From contig NAVB01001489.1 in NCBI GenBank assembly GCA_002179805.1, positions 1-16,843 of the forward strand: a stretch of DNA of 16,843 bases. Direction: 5' to 3'. The notes under the pieces were generated by a model, which saw nothing but the letters and a program-made list of their open reading frames with translations, did not search any database and was not told the origin of the DNA. Below, piece by piece: positions 1 to 8,099 of the stretch (the stretch's first letter is position 1; every line of letters begins with the position of its first letter). Position numbers and translations under genes: made by a program. The DNA is from Acanthamoeba lenticulata. Its lineage: Eukaryota > Discosea > Longamoebia > Acanthamoebidae.

Positions 1-1
1 C

Positions 2-193
2 ACCTCGTCGTCATCGTCGTCGCTGCGCGGCCCGCTGTCGCGCGGATGGAGCGGGGGAAGCTCGGCAAGCCGACGAGGGCCGCGGACGACCAGCGCTGAG
101 GTCGTCGAGAGCGGCCGCTGCGGGTACCCGATGGCCTGGAACGCCGAGTTTCAGCGGATCCTCGAGCTGCCCCAGGACGACGAGCAACAGCAA
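2..193 (+). CDS. 3' part of an unidentified Ser/Arg-rich gene, cut by the window edge
   Basis: One frame is open from base 2 to base 193. It gives a Ser-run followed by Gly/Arg/Ser-rich low-complexity sequence and then a more ordered segment around MAWNAEFQRILELP and a Gln/Asp/Glu cluster. At 194 there is a good donor (GTGCGT). Forty-four bases later a pyrimidine-rich tract ends in CTTCCAG at 237, so a further exon starting at 238 is possible, continuing in phase 0 to a TAA at about 370. That exon would overlap the 3' end of the convergent methyltransferase gene, which makes it doubtful. W-N-x-x-F-Q segments occur next to catalytic domains in amoebozoan signalling proteins, but I cannot name the family. 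The start lies outside the window. Confidence 0.4.
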
Positions 194-212
194 GTGCGTT
201 GTTCTATTCTAT

Positions 213-218
213 TTTATT
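213..218 (-). terminator. putative polyadenylation signal of the methyltransferase gene
   Basis: AATAAA is present on the minus strand 85 nt past the stop codon of the methyltransferase (stop at 303-305), in an A/T-rich stretch that contrasts with the GC-rich coding sequence. It would place the mRNA end near 190-200, inside or just beside the last visible exon of the convergent gene at the window edge. Confidence 0.5.
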
Positions 219-302
219 CATTTCTTTTATCTTCCAGATTGTCTATTGGCAGAATCTGTACAGAAGCACGTCGTCTTCATGTTGGCTGCGAGCAACCCAA
301 CT

Positions 303-1979
303 TTACTCTTTGTGCGGCACTTTGGTGAGCTTGGCGATGAAGAGGCCGCTGGTCTGCGTGTCCCTTGGGTAAAAGCGCAGCGTGTACGGCAGCAGACCTG
401 TGGCACAAGGCATGCCATCAGCCTCTGGGATAGCTACCAGGCGCGCAGTCGGCTCGTGCTCAAGTAGCCATTTTACCACATCTGGTGACGTGATCTTGTG
501 AGCGCTCTGATGGCTACGAAAGAGCTTTGTTTGCCGCACCCTCATTCTGTTCTCGGCAGAAGCTGCACGTGCTGTAGACCAGGTAGCCGCCAGCCGCAAG
601 CAGGCGGAAGCCGTTGGCCAGCAGCCGCTTCTGCAAGTCGACGGTGTCGTCGGTGATGTGCGGGGTGAAGTGCTTCCATCCGAGCTTGCCATACTTGAGG
701 ATATGCCGCACTGACGCGTCCAGCGTGCACTGGGCGTCGATCATTACCTGGCAGAGAGGCAGCGACCACAAGGCGGGATGTGTCAGCTCACCTCAACGCA
801 GCTGCCGGCCCAGCCCACCTGCCGCGCCATCCAACTGACCCGGTCGTAGAGCTGTGCGCTGGCCGAGGTCAGGCATAGCTCGTGTGGTCGTGCGTAAAAC
901 ACGTCGGCCAGTTCACCTTCGGGCACAGCGCGCCGTCGTTTCGTCTTCTTGCGCCACCGCGCCGCTACGAGCTCAGCGTGTTCGCGCTTCCTCGATCGTA
1001 TCACGCGAGGCGCACTTCCCTCAGCCATCTGTTGGCTTTCGTCAACGCTGGCCGCCGTCGGCGCCTCTGCTGCGGGCAGGGACTCGCCTGGGTGCTGCTC
1101 GGTCTGGACCGCGGCCTCTTCGTGGCCTGCATGAACCTCGTCGAGGGCGGGGCGGACCTTGGGCGGGGCGAGCACGCCGACCGTAGTGCCATCGTGGAGA
1201 AGGAGCCTCACGTTGGGGATGTCGTACTTTGCCAGCACGTTGCGGCACGCGCCCAGTCTCGCCTTAGCGACGTCGACACCAGTGATCGTGCCCTGGCCTT
1301 CCATCATGTCGGCCATCATGCACAGCTTGGCGCCTTGTGTAGTGCAGTCAGCCCAGCCCTTCATGATCGGCCAAGTAGGGACTCAACTGAAAGAAGAGGG
1401 GGAGGGAAAGACTACCGGGAGCGCAGCACAGGTCGAGGACGTTGTCACCAGGTCGCGGACCCAGCGCCACCACCGCAGCGCCCGAACTGGCGTCCATACC
1501 ATAGATCTGCGCAAGCAACATCCACATGATGTTGGCGCAGCTTGGTGAGGGGGAGTGGAAACGATGGCGCACACCTTCCCTGTCTTGTAGCTGCGCGCGA
1601 GCACCAGTTACATGTATGCCGTACCAAGCTGTTGAGGAGGGGGAAGGAAAATGTACAGGTCCGAGTCGGCAAGGGAGGCGGAGTGGGGCAGGCGGAAGAA
1701 GCCGCGCGGCAGCCAAGAGACGGGCTCTACTTCGACGTCCTTGCCACCCAGCTCGCGTCGAAGCACTGCCAGCACATCTTGATTCTTGCCCTCTTCGGCC
1801 ACGGCTTCGGGCCACAGGCGAGGGTTCAGGCGCACAAAGCGATAGAGGCCGCGCAGGTGGTAGGCATCCTTGGGCAGGCCATTGCTCTCCACGAACGCCC
1901 GCATGCCTTCCGGCACCTCCTGTACGACGGCAAACTCGTCCCCTTCTTCGCCCTGCAGATGCTCCAGCTCTTGCTCCAT
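303..1979 (-). CDS. NOL1/NOP2/Sun-family RNA (cytosine-C5) methyltransferase
   Basis: Predicted SAM-dependent m5C methyltransferase acting on tRNA or rRNA. Exons (complement): 1657-1979, 1575-1590, 1416-1506, 792-1333, 540-747, 303-481, giving 452 aa in one continuous frame. The start is ATG at 1979. The SAM-binding loop VLDLCCAPG is at about residues 136-144, and GVDVAKARLGACR follows soon after. Motif IV reads VMIDAQCTLDAS with Cys331, where most family members have DAPCS/T. Motif VI reads YLVYSTCS with Cys385; these are the two Cys positions expected of an m5C enzyme. Between the SAM domain and motif IV lies an insert of about 110 residues, rich in Ala/Glu and then basic (WRKKTKRRR), possibly a nuclear signal. 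The end at GLFIAKLTK is typical of the family. Exon 2 is only 16 nt. The gene diverges from SSU72 with 84 bp between start codons. The exact subfamily is not settled. Confidence 0.86.
1575..1590 (-). other. 16-nt microexon of the methyltransferase gene
   Basis: The bases CTACAAGACAGGGAAG are flanked on the minus strand by an AG acceptor (CGCGCAG, AG at 1591-1592) and a GT donor (GTGTGC from 1574). The upstream exon ends after two bases of a codon (GAC CT) and the downstream exon starts in phase 0 at 1506. Only this 16-nt piece bridges the two phases cleanly, restoring DSDLYKTGKIYGMDASSG, a segment that reads like other members of the family. Larger alternatives in the same interval either stop or insert unrelated Cys/Arg-rich sequence. 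Confidence 0.7.
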
Positions 1980-2063
1980 CTGCTTGCCTGGTTGTGAAAA
2001 AAAAAATGGTTAAGAAAAGGAAGGAAATTGTACCCCTGAACACACTTGGCCGAAAGGAAGAGG
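1980..2063. promoter_or_regulatory. 84-bp divergent promoter between methyltransferase and SSU72
   Basis: The start codons of two divergently transcribed genes are separated by only 84 bp, so both core promoters and both 5' UTRs must lie here or overlap the coding regions. The interval holds an A10 tract (1997-2006, T10 on the other strand) and is A/G-rich on the plus strand. No TATA box is evident. The T-tract followed by CACAACCAG on the minus strand also looks like a splice acceptor, so a 5' UTR intron for the methyltransferase cannot be excluded. Confidence 0.5.
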
Positions 2064-2982
2064 ATGGCGGAGAGGGAGCGGAACATGCAGGATGTGACCG
2101 TGGCGGTCGTGTGCGCCTCCAACATGAATCGTTCCATGGAGGCGCACCTGCGACTGTCCAAGCACGGCTTCCGCACATCATCATACGGCACCAGCAACCA
2201 CGTCAAGCTGCCGGGCCCTGCCGCTGATCGACCCAACATCTTTCCCTTTGGCACTCCCTACAAGAGCATCTACGAGGACCTCAAGGCTCAAAATTACGAC
2301 CTGTACGCAGCAATTTAGTCTTTTCTCCTCCAGATTAGATGGTGTCACACACCTGTGAACAATACTGGTGGCTTTGGGGAGTTGCAGATACAAACAAAAT
2401 GGAGTGCTTAACATGCTCGAGAGAAACATGAAGATCAAGACCGCGCCCGAGCAGTGGCATGCACAGGCCAAGCAGCACTTCAACATCGTCATCACGTTTG
2501 AAGAGCGCGTATTCGAGGCTGTTTATGAAGGTAACAACAGCCAGCCCGCACCGCCACCTACACGCGCGCCCGCACGCAGTGCCGCGACTCACGGTGTTGC
2601 TTTCATGCGATGATGATGCATCGTCATTATCATCCACCACCGCACGATGATATGCGGGCAGACATGCTGAACCGAGGAGCGCCGAACGGTAAGCCGCTGT
2701 ACCTGATCAACGTGCCCACCAAGGATAACCACGAGGAGGCGCTCATTACTGCCACGCAAGTGTTGCAGATGTGCAAATCGGTACCGACTTGCCCCCTCCC
2801 AAATACACCACATAGCTTCTTGATGTCTGTCAGCCAAGAGACCTCATTTGTGCACTCACTGGCCCTGGGGCGTGGCACAGTTGATGGACTACGACGACTG
2901 GGAGATGCATTTTGACGAAAACCTGGAAGAGTTCCAGCGGCGATATAAGCGACCGGCCTCGTACACGGTCCTGTTCTGGTGA
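2064..2982 (+). CDS. SSU72: RNA polymerase II CTD phosphatase SSU72
   Basis: SSU72 dephosphorylates Ser5/Ser7 of the RNA polymerase II C-terminal domain and works with the cleavage and polyadenylation machinery in the nucleus. Exons: 2064-2302, 2388-2530, 2662-2780, 2881-2982, giving 200 aa (the human protein is 194 aa). The CX5RS phosphatase loop is CASNMNRS with Cys17 and Arg23. The following [12 protein letters not shown], the block [23 protein letters not shown], and EERVFEAV are family hallmarks. The late catalytic Asp is in KDNHEEA (Asp149). All three introns (85, 131, 100 nt) are GT..AG and phase-consistent. The ATG at 2064 is chosen because it is the first ATG in frame; the frame extends slightly upstream only through a TTG. 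No catalytic residue is missing, so this should be an active enzyme. Confidence 0.95.
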
Positions 2983-3238
2983 CGTGAACAATCATAAAGC
3001 CAAGAAGGAGGAGGACCACTACACAATCTGAAGACTCGCGTTTTCGTTGTTGTTGTGCAAAGGTTTGCACAAACGAGCTTCATTATCTACAGTAAAACAG
3101 ATCTGAAGTTGACCCTTCCCTCCAGGCGCTGTCCACGCCACACGCGCGCGCGTTGTCGTTTTGTGTGTGTCTCTCTCTCTCTCTCTCCCTTCATCTTTCT
3201 CTCCACCGCCGGGCGTCGCACCAACGTCGGCCTCGTCG
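2983..3238. other. convergent 3' intergenic region with simple repeats
   Basis: These 256 bp separate the stops of SSU72 and the kinase and must carry both 3' UTRs. A CATAAA at about 2993 on the plus strand could serve as a weak polyadenylation signal for SSU72. Further on are a CG-dinucleotide run (about 3143-3152), a TG run (about 3162-3169) and a TC run (about 3170-3188). I see no coding signal. Confidence 0.5.
3170..3188 (+). repeat. (TC)n microsatellite
   Basis: About nine tandem TC units directly follow a short TG run in the 3' intergenic space between SSU72 and the kinase. It is simple sequence with no coding role. Confidence 0.85.
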
Positions 3239-5281
3239 TCACATGAGGAGACACTTGTCGGGATCATGCGTGTCTCGTCGCTTGCGGGGCGGGTCTTCAC
3301 GCTTCTTCTCCTCGCGATTGGACTGACTCAGCCGGCGGCTCCTGTTGTTCTCTCGAGAAGAGCTGAAGATGCTGCCCAAGACCTCCTCCTCTTCGGCGAA
3401 GATCTTGGTGTTGCGACGACTTCGCCGCTGATACATGTCGCCAAACACGTCGCACATGAGTTGCTCCTCCTGGGACATCGAGTTCTTCCTCCGGCCGCTG
3501 CCGCTCGGGCTGCCGTTGTTCGAGCCGCTCAAGGCCTCCAACTTCTTGCGGTCGACGCTCAACCGCTGTCGCCGCATGGCGTCGTCCTCGCGATAGCCGT
3601 AGGCCTCCTCATCGCCGTCCGTGTTCTCCGAGATGCCGCTTCCATCGCGCACGCCCAGCGGGCTGTCGGCTGTGTTGCGATGCACGTTCAGCTCGCTCGC
3701 AGTGCGCTCCCGTCCGTAGCCGCGGAACGGACTTACCACCGACTCGTTCCCACCGCTGCCGTTGGATCGCGCGCTGAGCAGCGGGCTTGAGCCGAGGGCG
3801 CCGCTGTCGCTTCGCGAGATCACCAAAAGCTCGCTGCCCCGCCGTGCGCTGTCGAGTGGCGTGATGGGTCCGCCGCTGCTGCTGCAGCCGCATTCACTCC
3901 CCTCGCCGTCATCTTCCGAAGCCTCACTGGGCAACAGACCCTGCTTGGGCGGCGTCTTCTTGCAATTGTTGCCCTTCTTTTGTGCCTCGAGTTGCTGATG
4001 TTGTCTCCGCTCCTCCAACTTGATCTCCTTGAGCAGCGTGAGGATGGTCTTGGGCTTGGGCCTGTTGTTTGGGTTGGTGGCCACACATTGCAGGACCAGA
4101 TCGCGCAATGCGGGTGGGCAGCCAGCCGAATTCTCGAGCTCCTTGGTGAACTCCTCCGTGTCAAAGCCGAACTTGGTGCCGATGCTCCGTGGCGGAGGGT
4201 TGTGTCGTGTAATGAGCTCGAACAGGACCACGCCAAAGGCGAAGATATCGGCACGTTCATCGTGCGGCTCTCCAATGTGGACCTCTGGTGCAACGGCCTC
4301 CATGTTGCAGTCTCCGGGCGCACGTCGTCCACCGCGCACAAGCCCCATGTCACTCACCTTGACGCGCCCATTCCTCGACAGCTGTTCGAGAGATGTGGCG
4401 AGATTGTTCATCACCACCAGATAAAGAAGGAGAAGGTTTTTGTGGTGGCCTCGGGTGAGTCATCTCTTCCCTCACTATTGAGAGGACTGAGCGCGTACCA
4501 AGAGGTTCTTCGACCGAAAGTCGCGGTGGACGATGCCCTTGCCGTGAAGAAAGGTGAGGGCTAAAATGGCCTCGTGTGCTATCTTGATTCTTCGTCGCCA
4601 CGAAAGTTCGGCCGCAGGATCATGGAGGAGCTTGTGACAATTGTCCGACAAGTGCTCCGCGATTGTGTAAATGCGATCCTCCGTTTGGCACACCCCGATC
4701 TGCCACAGCAGCACCCACTAATGTCAGCTGAACAGGATGCGACCACAGAGTAGTAGCTCAGAATGAGGCTCTAAGTGTGTCGAAACGTACAAAATTGGCG
4801 ATGTTTGTGTGCCTAATTTCTCTTTTGGTGGTGTGATCATCATCATCATCATCAATGTCGATGCAGCGCGCAAAGAGAGATTGAAATTTACCGTCAGTCT
4901 CTCCACCCACGCACTTTTACTGGCGGCGCGGGAGAAGAGAATAACGACGTACTTGAGAAGGTTGAACTCTTCCAGAGCAATGAGAAGATTCTCTTCGTCC
5001 TCTATTCCGCTTACTTCCTTGATCGCCACTGTGGTACCAAACCAGTCCGCCTTAAACTCCCGGGCCCCTCGCCGTGGAGATACAATAGCTCCCATGGGCT
5101 CAAGCCCTTCGAAGTCGCTCCAGTTGATCTCGTACGAATCCTCCAGCAGCTCCTCATCACCATCTAGCGCCAGTGAGCCTTTGGCATCCTCCAGTGGCTC
5201 AGAGGGGGCAGCCATTAGAGCGGCAGCCGTCCCCTCCACATCTGGTTGTTGTGCTGTTCCTTTCCTCCCCCGCAGAAGCAT
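3239..5281 (-). CDS. TKL-like protein kinase with Ser-rich tail and C-terminal CaaX box
   Basis: Exons (complement): 4953-5281, 4791-4821, 4499-4699, 3239-4381, giving 567 aa. The kinase domain spans about residues 53-310. ATP-site Lys88 is in TTVAIKEV, and a helix-C Glu is Glu104 or Glu105. The catalytic loop is HRDFRSKNLL (Asp180, Asn185). The metal-binding motif is DMG (Asp198) instead of DFG. APE ends at Glu220, the F-helix Asp is in DERADIFAFG, and subdomain XI has NNRP. The glycine loop is degenerate (GAIVSPRRGARE, not GxGxxG), so ATP binding may be atypical. Residues 310-567 form a Ser/Gly-rich tail with no recognised domain. It becomes polybasic (PPRKRRDTH) and ends in CLLM, a CaaX box whose final Met favours farnesylation and would place the kinase on a membrane. 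An in-frame TGA lies 24 nt before the ATG at 5281. Confidence 0.88.
4837..4853 (+). repeat. (ATC)n microsatellite in kinase intron 1
   Basis: About five tandem ATC units lie inside the first intron of the kinase (4822-4952), just upstream, in gene orientation, of the 31-nt second exon. It is not translated in the spliced model. Confidence 0.8.
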
Positions 5282-5689
5282 GTAGAGGCCAGGTCGGTCT
5301 TTTCAGAACTTGATTGCAAGTGTCGATTCACAAAAAAGCAGCAACAGCGGTGATAAAAGAGCAGCTGCTCTGTCGTGTCATGTCCTTCCGTGTCGCTGTG
5401 CCTCTGCCACAAGCCCCAAGGTGCTTATTCGCGTTTTTGAAGGTTGAGCTGGCCTTCCTTTTCTTTGTTCGAGGTTGCCTTTTACCTGCATACAAGGGAA
5501 CCCACCGAGCCACATGCACTGGAATGACAGCGACAGGGGCGTCCCTTGGCAACTCAGCACTGTTAAGGTAAGGTACTACCGGCAAAAGGCAGTTCATCAA
5601 AATCACAAAGAAAAAAGAAATTTCTAGAGGAAAAGAAAAAAGAAAAATAAGATGGTTTGGTCCCTCAGTTTGTTAAAAATTCAAGATCA
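5282..5689. promoter_or_regulatory. 408-bp divergent intergenic region, kinase / PA28-like gene
   Basis: This is the longest gene-free stretch in the window and should hold the promoters of two divergent genes. No TATA box is clear on either strand. The right end (about 5603-5650) is strongly purine-rich with repeated AAAAAGAAA blocks. A donor-like AAG/GTAAGG at 5568 and an acceptor-like TCCCTCAG ending at 5668 could bound a 101-nt 5' UTR intron of the PA28-like gene. That is inference only. Short open frames here show no family features. Confidence 0.4.
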
Positions 5690-7401
5690 ATGCAGACAGA
5701 TGGGAGCAGCTTGAAGAGGAAGAAGCAGGCTAAGACGGCCGCCGAAGTGGAGTCTGCCCTCTCTGCGGAAATGGAGTCTAGCCAGCAGCTGGCTCACGAT
5801 TTGAACACCATCGCCGACCGTCAGCCAGCGCCTGAGGCCATTGCTGCGACCCTAAAAGAGGAGCGTGCACTGCGAGGTCTTCCACTCGAGAAGGAAGAGG
5901 AAGAGCAGCAGATGGTGGTCGACGAGAAGGCGGACAGCGCCGCTGGCAGGAAGCGGCCACGCGAAGAGACCGAAACCCCTGCGCTGGAAGGAGAACAAGG
6001 CGCCACCGAGGAAGCTGCCGCACAAGAAGTTACAAGCCCTAACCGCAAACGCACCAAGAAACGCAAGGCAGCTTCTGAGGTGCCTCCTACTCTTTGCGTT
6101 CCTATTCGACTGTGTCACTGTGCTGACTCGGTACGCCGCCCAAAAGGGTGCCCCAGAGGCGCACGGGGAGCAGACCCACCCTGTTGTGGCGGCCTTCCGC
6201 CAGGAGATACAGAGCAAGTCGATGGACTCGGTGCACGCGCGCATCCCGGCAAAGATTGTCGAGCTCCACGCCCTGACCCTCGTGCGCTTTCCTTATCCCT
6301 CAGTCGTTTCATGAACTCTCCTCATCGGTTGCACCCAGAAACTCCACGCCGAGGCGGTGCCGCTAGCAGAGACTGTGGCAACGGGCGTCCGGCCCGACTC
6401 GGGAGCCTCCTACTTCCCCACGAACGCGGTTTGTCTCCCCTTGTCTTCACTACGTGGCTCTATCTCTCGGGCCTCCTTTCACTGACGCTGGATGTGTGCA
6501 TTTATGACACGTGTTTAGCGCACGCGGGAGCTGATCGAGTTGGTCAAGAAGCAGATCGTCGAGTTGACAGACCACGTCGGCGCCGTGCGCATGTGGCTCC
6601 AGTTCAACATCCCTCCGCCCGGCGGACAGGACTTTGCCGCGAAGATCAAGGTTTGACTGTCCCCTCTCCGCTACTGGTCTGCTGTCTTCTCGCTACCGCC
6701 GCACATTCTGATTGTGGGCCGTGTCTCTTTTCTGCGCGCGATGTAGGAGGAGATTGCCAACGAGCTCGAGCAAGTCAATGCCACGGGGCAGTCGGTCATT
6801 GAAACGCTCAAGAACTACTCCATCACCCGCGGCCTGCTCCTCGCCCAGATCATCAAGCACCCCGACGTGGCGGACTATCAGTGCGGCACCATGACCTCCG
6901 TCAGAGCGTGGTTTCTCATTGAATAACAACACCCGCACAATTCGCAATGGCGATTTTGCAGGAAAGGACTGCCCTACATGGACTTCCAGCACGAGATGAC
7001 GCTCCTGCGATGGCTCAAGGACCTCCGCAACATGTACCTCTCGGTGCGCCCTCGATCCAGCTCGACTTTTTCACTTGTTTTCTTCACTCACCACCGGGCG
7101 GGGTGGTGCTGGGCTGCAGCTGCATAACACGTTGATGCAGAACGTGGCCGAGCTGAGCAATGCCAGCAGCGATTCGAGCACCGACAAACCCACACGACGA
7201 AGGCGTGGCCTCAGGTTCGTGACGTCCACGAAAATGGTTTCGTGTTGCCTTCCCGTGTGCCGATCACTCACTGGTTCGCGCCGTTCCAGCGACTCGCTCT
7301 CGCCACCGACTTCAAGGCGGCAATCACACCAGGGCCGGGGTTCGACCAGCCGACGCAGCTCGTCGTCACGCCACTCGTCGCTTCGGTCTTCGCGCGAGTA
7401 A
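5690..7401 (+). CDS. PSME3: PA28 / REG-gamma-like proteasome activator subunit with N-terminal extension
   Basis: PA28 (11S) forms a heptameric ring on the end of the 20S proteasome and stimulates peptide hydrolysis; the gamma form is nuclear. Exons: 5690-6079, 6147-6281, 6339-6428, 6519-6650, 6747-6910, 6962-7043, 7120-7214 and 7290-7401 (399 aa). If the 75-nt intron at 7215-7289 is not removed, the protein is 424 aa. Family matches: AAFRQEIQSKSMDSV in the N-terminal helix; AVRMWLQFNIP; KNYSITRGLLLAQIIKHPDV; and DLRNMYLSLHNTLMQN, matching the LRNQYVTLHDMILKN region of human PA28-gamma. Residues 1-130 are extra: charged sequence with three basic clusters (KRKK 9-12, RKRPRE 87-92, NRKRTKKRK 118-126). 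The activation-loop region reads PPPGGQDFA where animals have RIEDGNNFG. The tail is Ser/Arg-rich and ends in SSRE, not a hydrophobic residue. The exon 5 donor could be 3 nt earlier. Confidence 0.85.
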
Positions 7402-7515
7402 AAAAAAAGATTTCTTTTGTGCAGTAATCCTGCACGACTTCACCGGCGCTTTTTTTCTTTGGGGCTTTTGCTGTGGGCGTTTCAGATCGAGATCTGCTTT
7501 TCCATTAACATCAAA

Positions 7516-7965
7516 ATGTCGAAGCGCCTCCTCACTAGGACCTCCCTCAACGGTACAGATAACATTTTTGTTTTGTGGCATGAAGCTGATGACACTGGAG
7601 GGAGTATTAATTCAATGCTTCAAACCCCCCCAATACTCGTCCAGCTCGCCTCGCTGCCTCGTGGGCTCCCAGGAGGTTCTATGCCGATGCCGGCTCCTCG
7701 ACCAGCCTTGGTAAGGACATTCAGCCCAAGAACTACCGCCGGGCGGACGGCACGTACGAGCCGTGCGACGAGATCCTTTTCCTCTCCATCATTGGTTACG
7801 GCGAGGATCTTCACGTGCGTTGCCTTCCCCCCCCAAATGGATTCAGAAGGATCATTGTTTAATTTGGGGCATGCTTGCTTTTGCTTGTAGGCTGTGACGG
7901 CTGCCAAGGAGGGCATCGCCAATGCGCTTGTGCTTTCGCGCTACAACCAGACCACCAAGCAGTAA
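7516..7965 (+). CDS. small predicted mitochondrial protein of unknown function
   Basis: Exons 7516-7552, 7645-7814, 7891-7965 encode 93 aa. The start MSKRLLTRTSLNARLAASW carries five Arg/Lys, several hydroxylated residues and no acid. It leads to APRRFY-ADAG, which fits the R-3 cleavage pattern (Arg-x-Tyr before Ala) of mitochondrial presequences. The mature part would be about 68 aa, containing KNYRRADGTYEPCDEILFL, a hydrophobic IIGYGE segment and a predicted helix AVTAAKEGIANALVLSRY. I do not recognise the family. Splice phases (1 and 0) agree, and exon 2 has strong G/C third-position bias in this frame only. A pyrimidine-rich acceptor at about 7484-7486 and a donor-like GA/GTAAAA at 7397 suggest an additional upstream, probably untranslated, exon that would overlap the end of the PA28-like gene. 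Confidence 0.62.
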
Positions 7966-8099
7966 ACGGCCTCATGAGCACTGTTCGGAGGAAAATCGGG
8001 ATCATCAACGTCGCTGTTCTGTACTCCCTCTTCTCTCAATTATACAGCCATTAATCATTCATTGTTCATATGCCCAATTCGATTTTGGTAGCGCTTTCA
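7966..8099. other. 134-bp convergent 3' intergenic region
   Basis: This A/T-richer gap lies between the stops of the small mitochondrial protein gene and the phospholipase B-like gene. It must contain both polyadenylation sites. No canonical AATAAA is visible on either strand. Confidence 0.4.

Noticed and set aside
882..1529. 215-codon plus-strand open frame
   Set aside because: It is antisense to methyltransferase exons 3-4 and shows no domain or sensible composition.
1348..2184. 278-codon minus-strand open frame
   Set aside because: Only its SAM-motif end (about 1416-1506) is real coding sequence. The rest reads through introns, the wrong frame of exon 1, and the promoter shared with SSU72.
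4352..4357. GTGAGT donor consensus inside kinase exon 4 (minus strand)
   Set aside because: It encodes part of VKVSDMG. Splicing here would remove the metal-binding motif, and the frame is open throughout.
6080..6802. Unspliced extension of PA28 exon 1 to a 381-codon frame
   Set aside because: Beyond 6079 it is out of frame with all PA28 motifs. GT..AG introns at 6080-6146, 6282-6338, 6429-6518 and 6651-6746 restore the family sequence.
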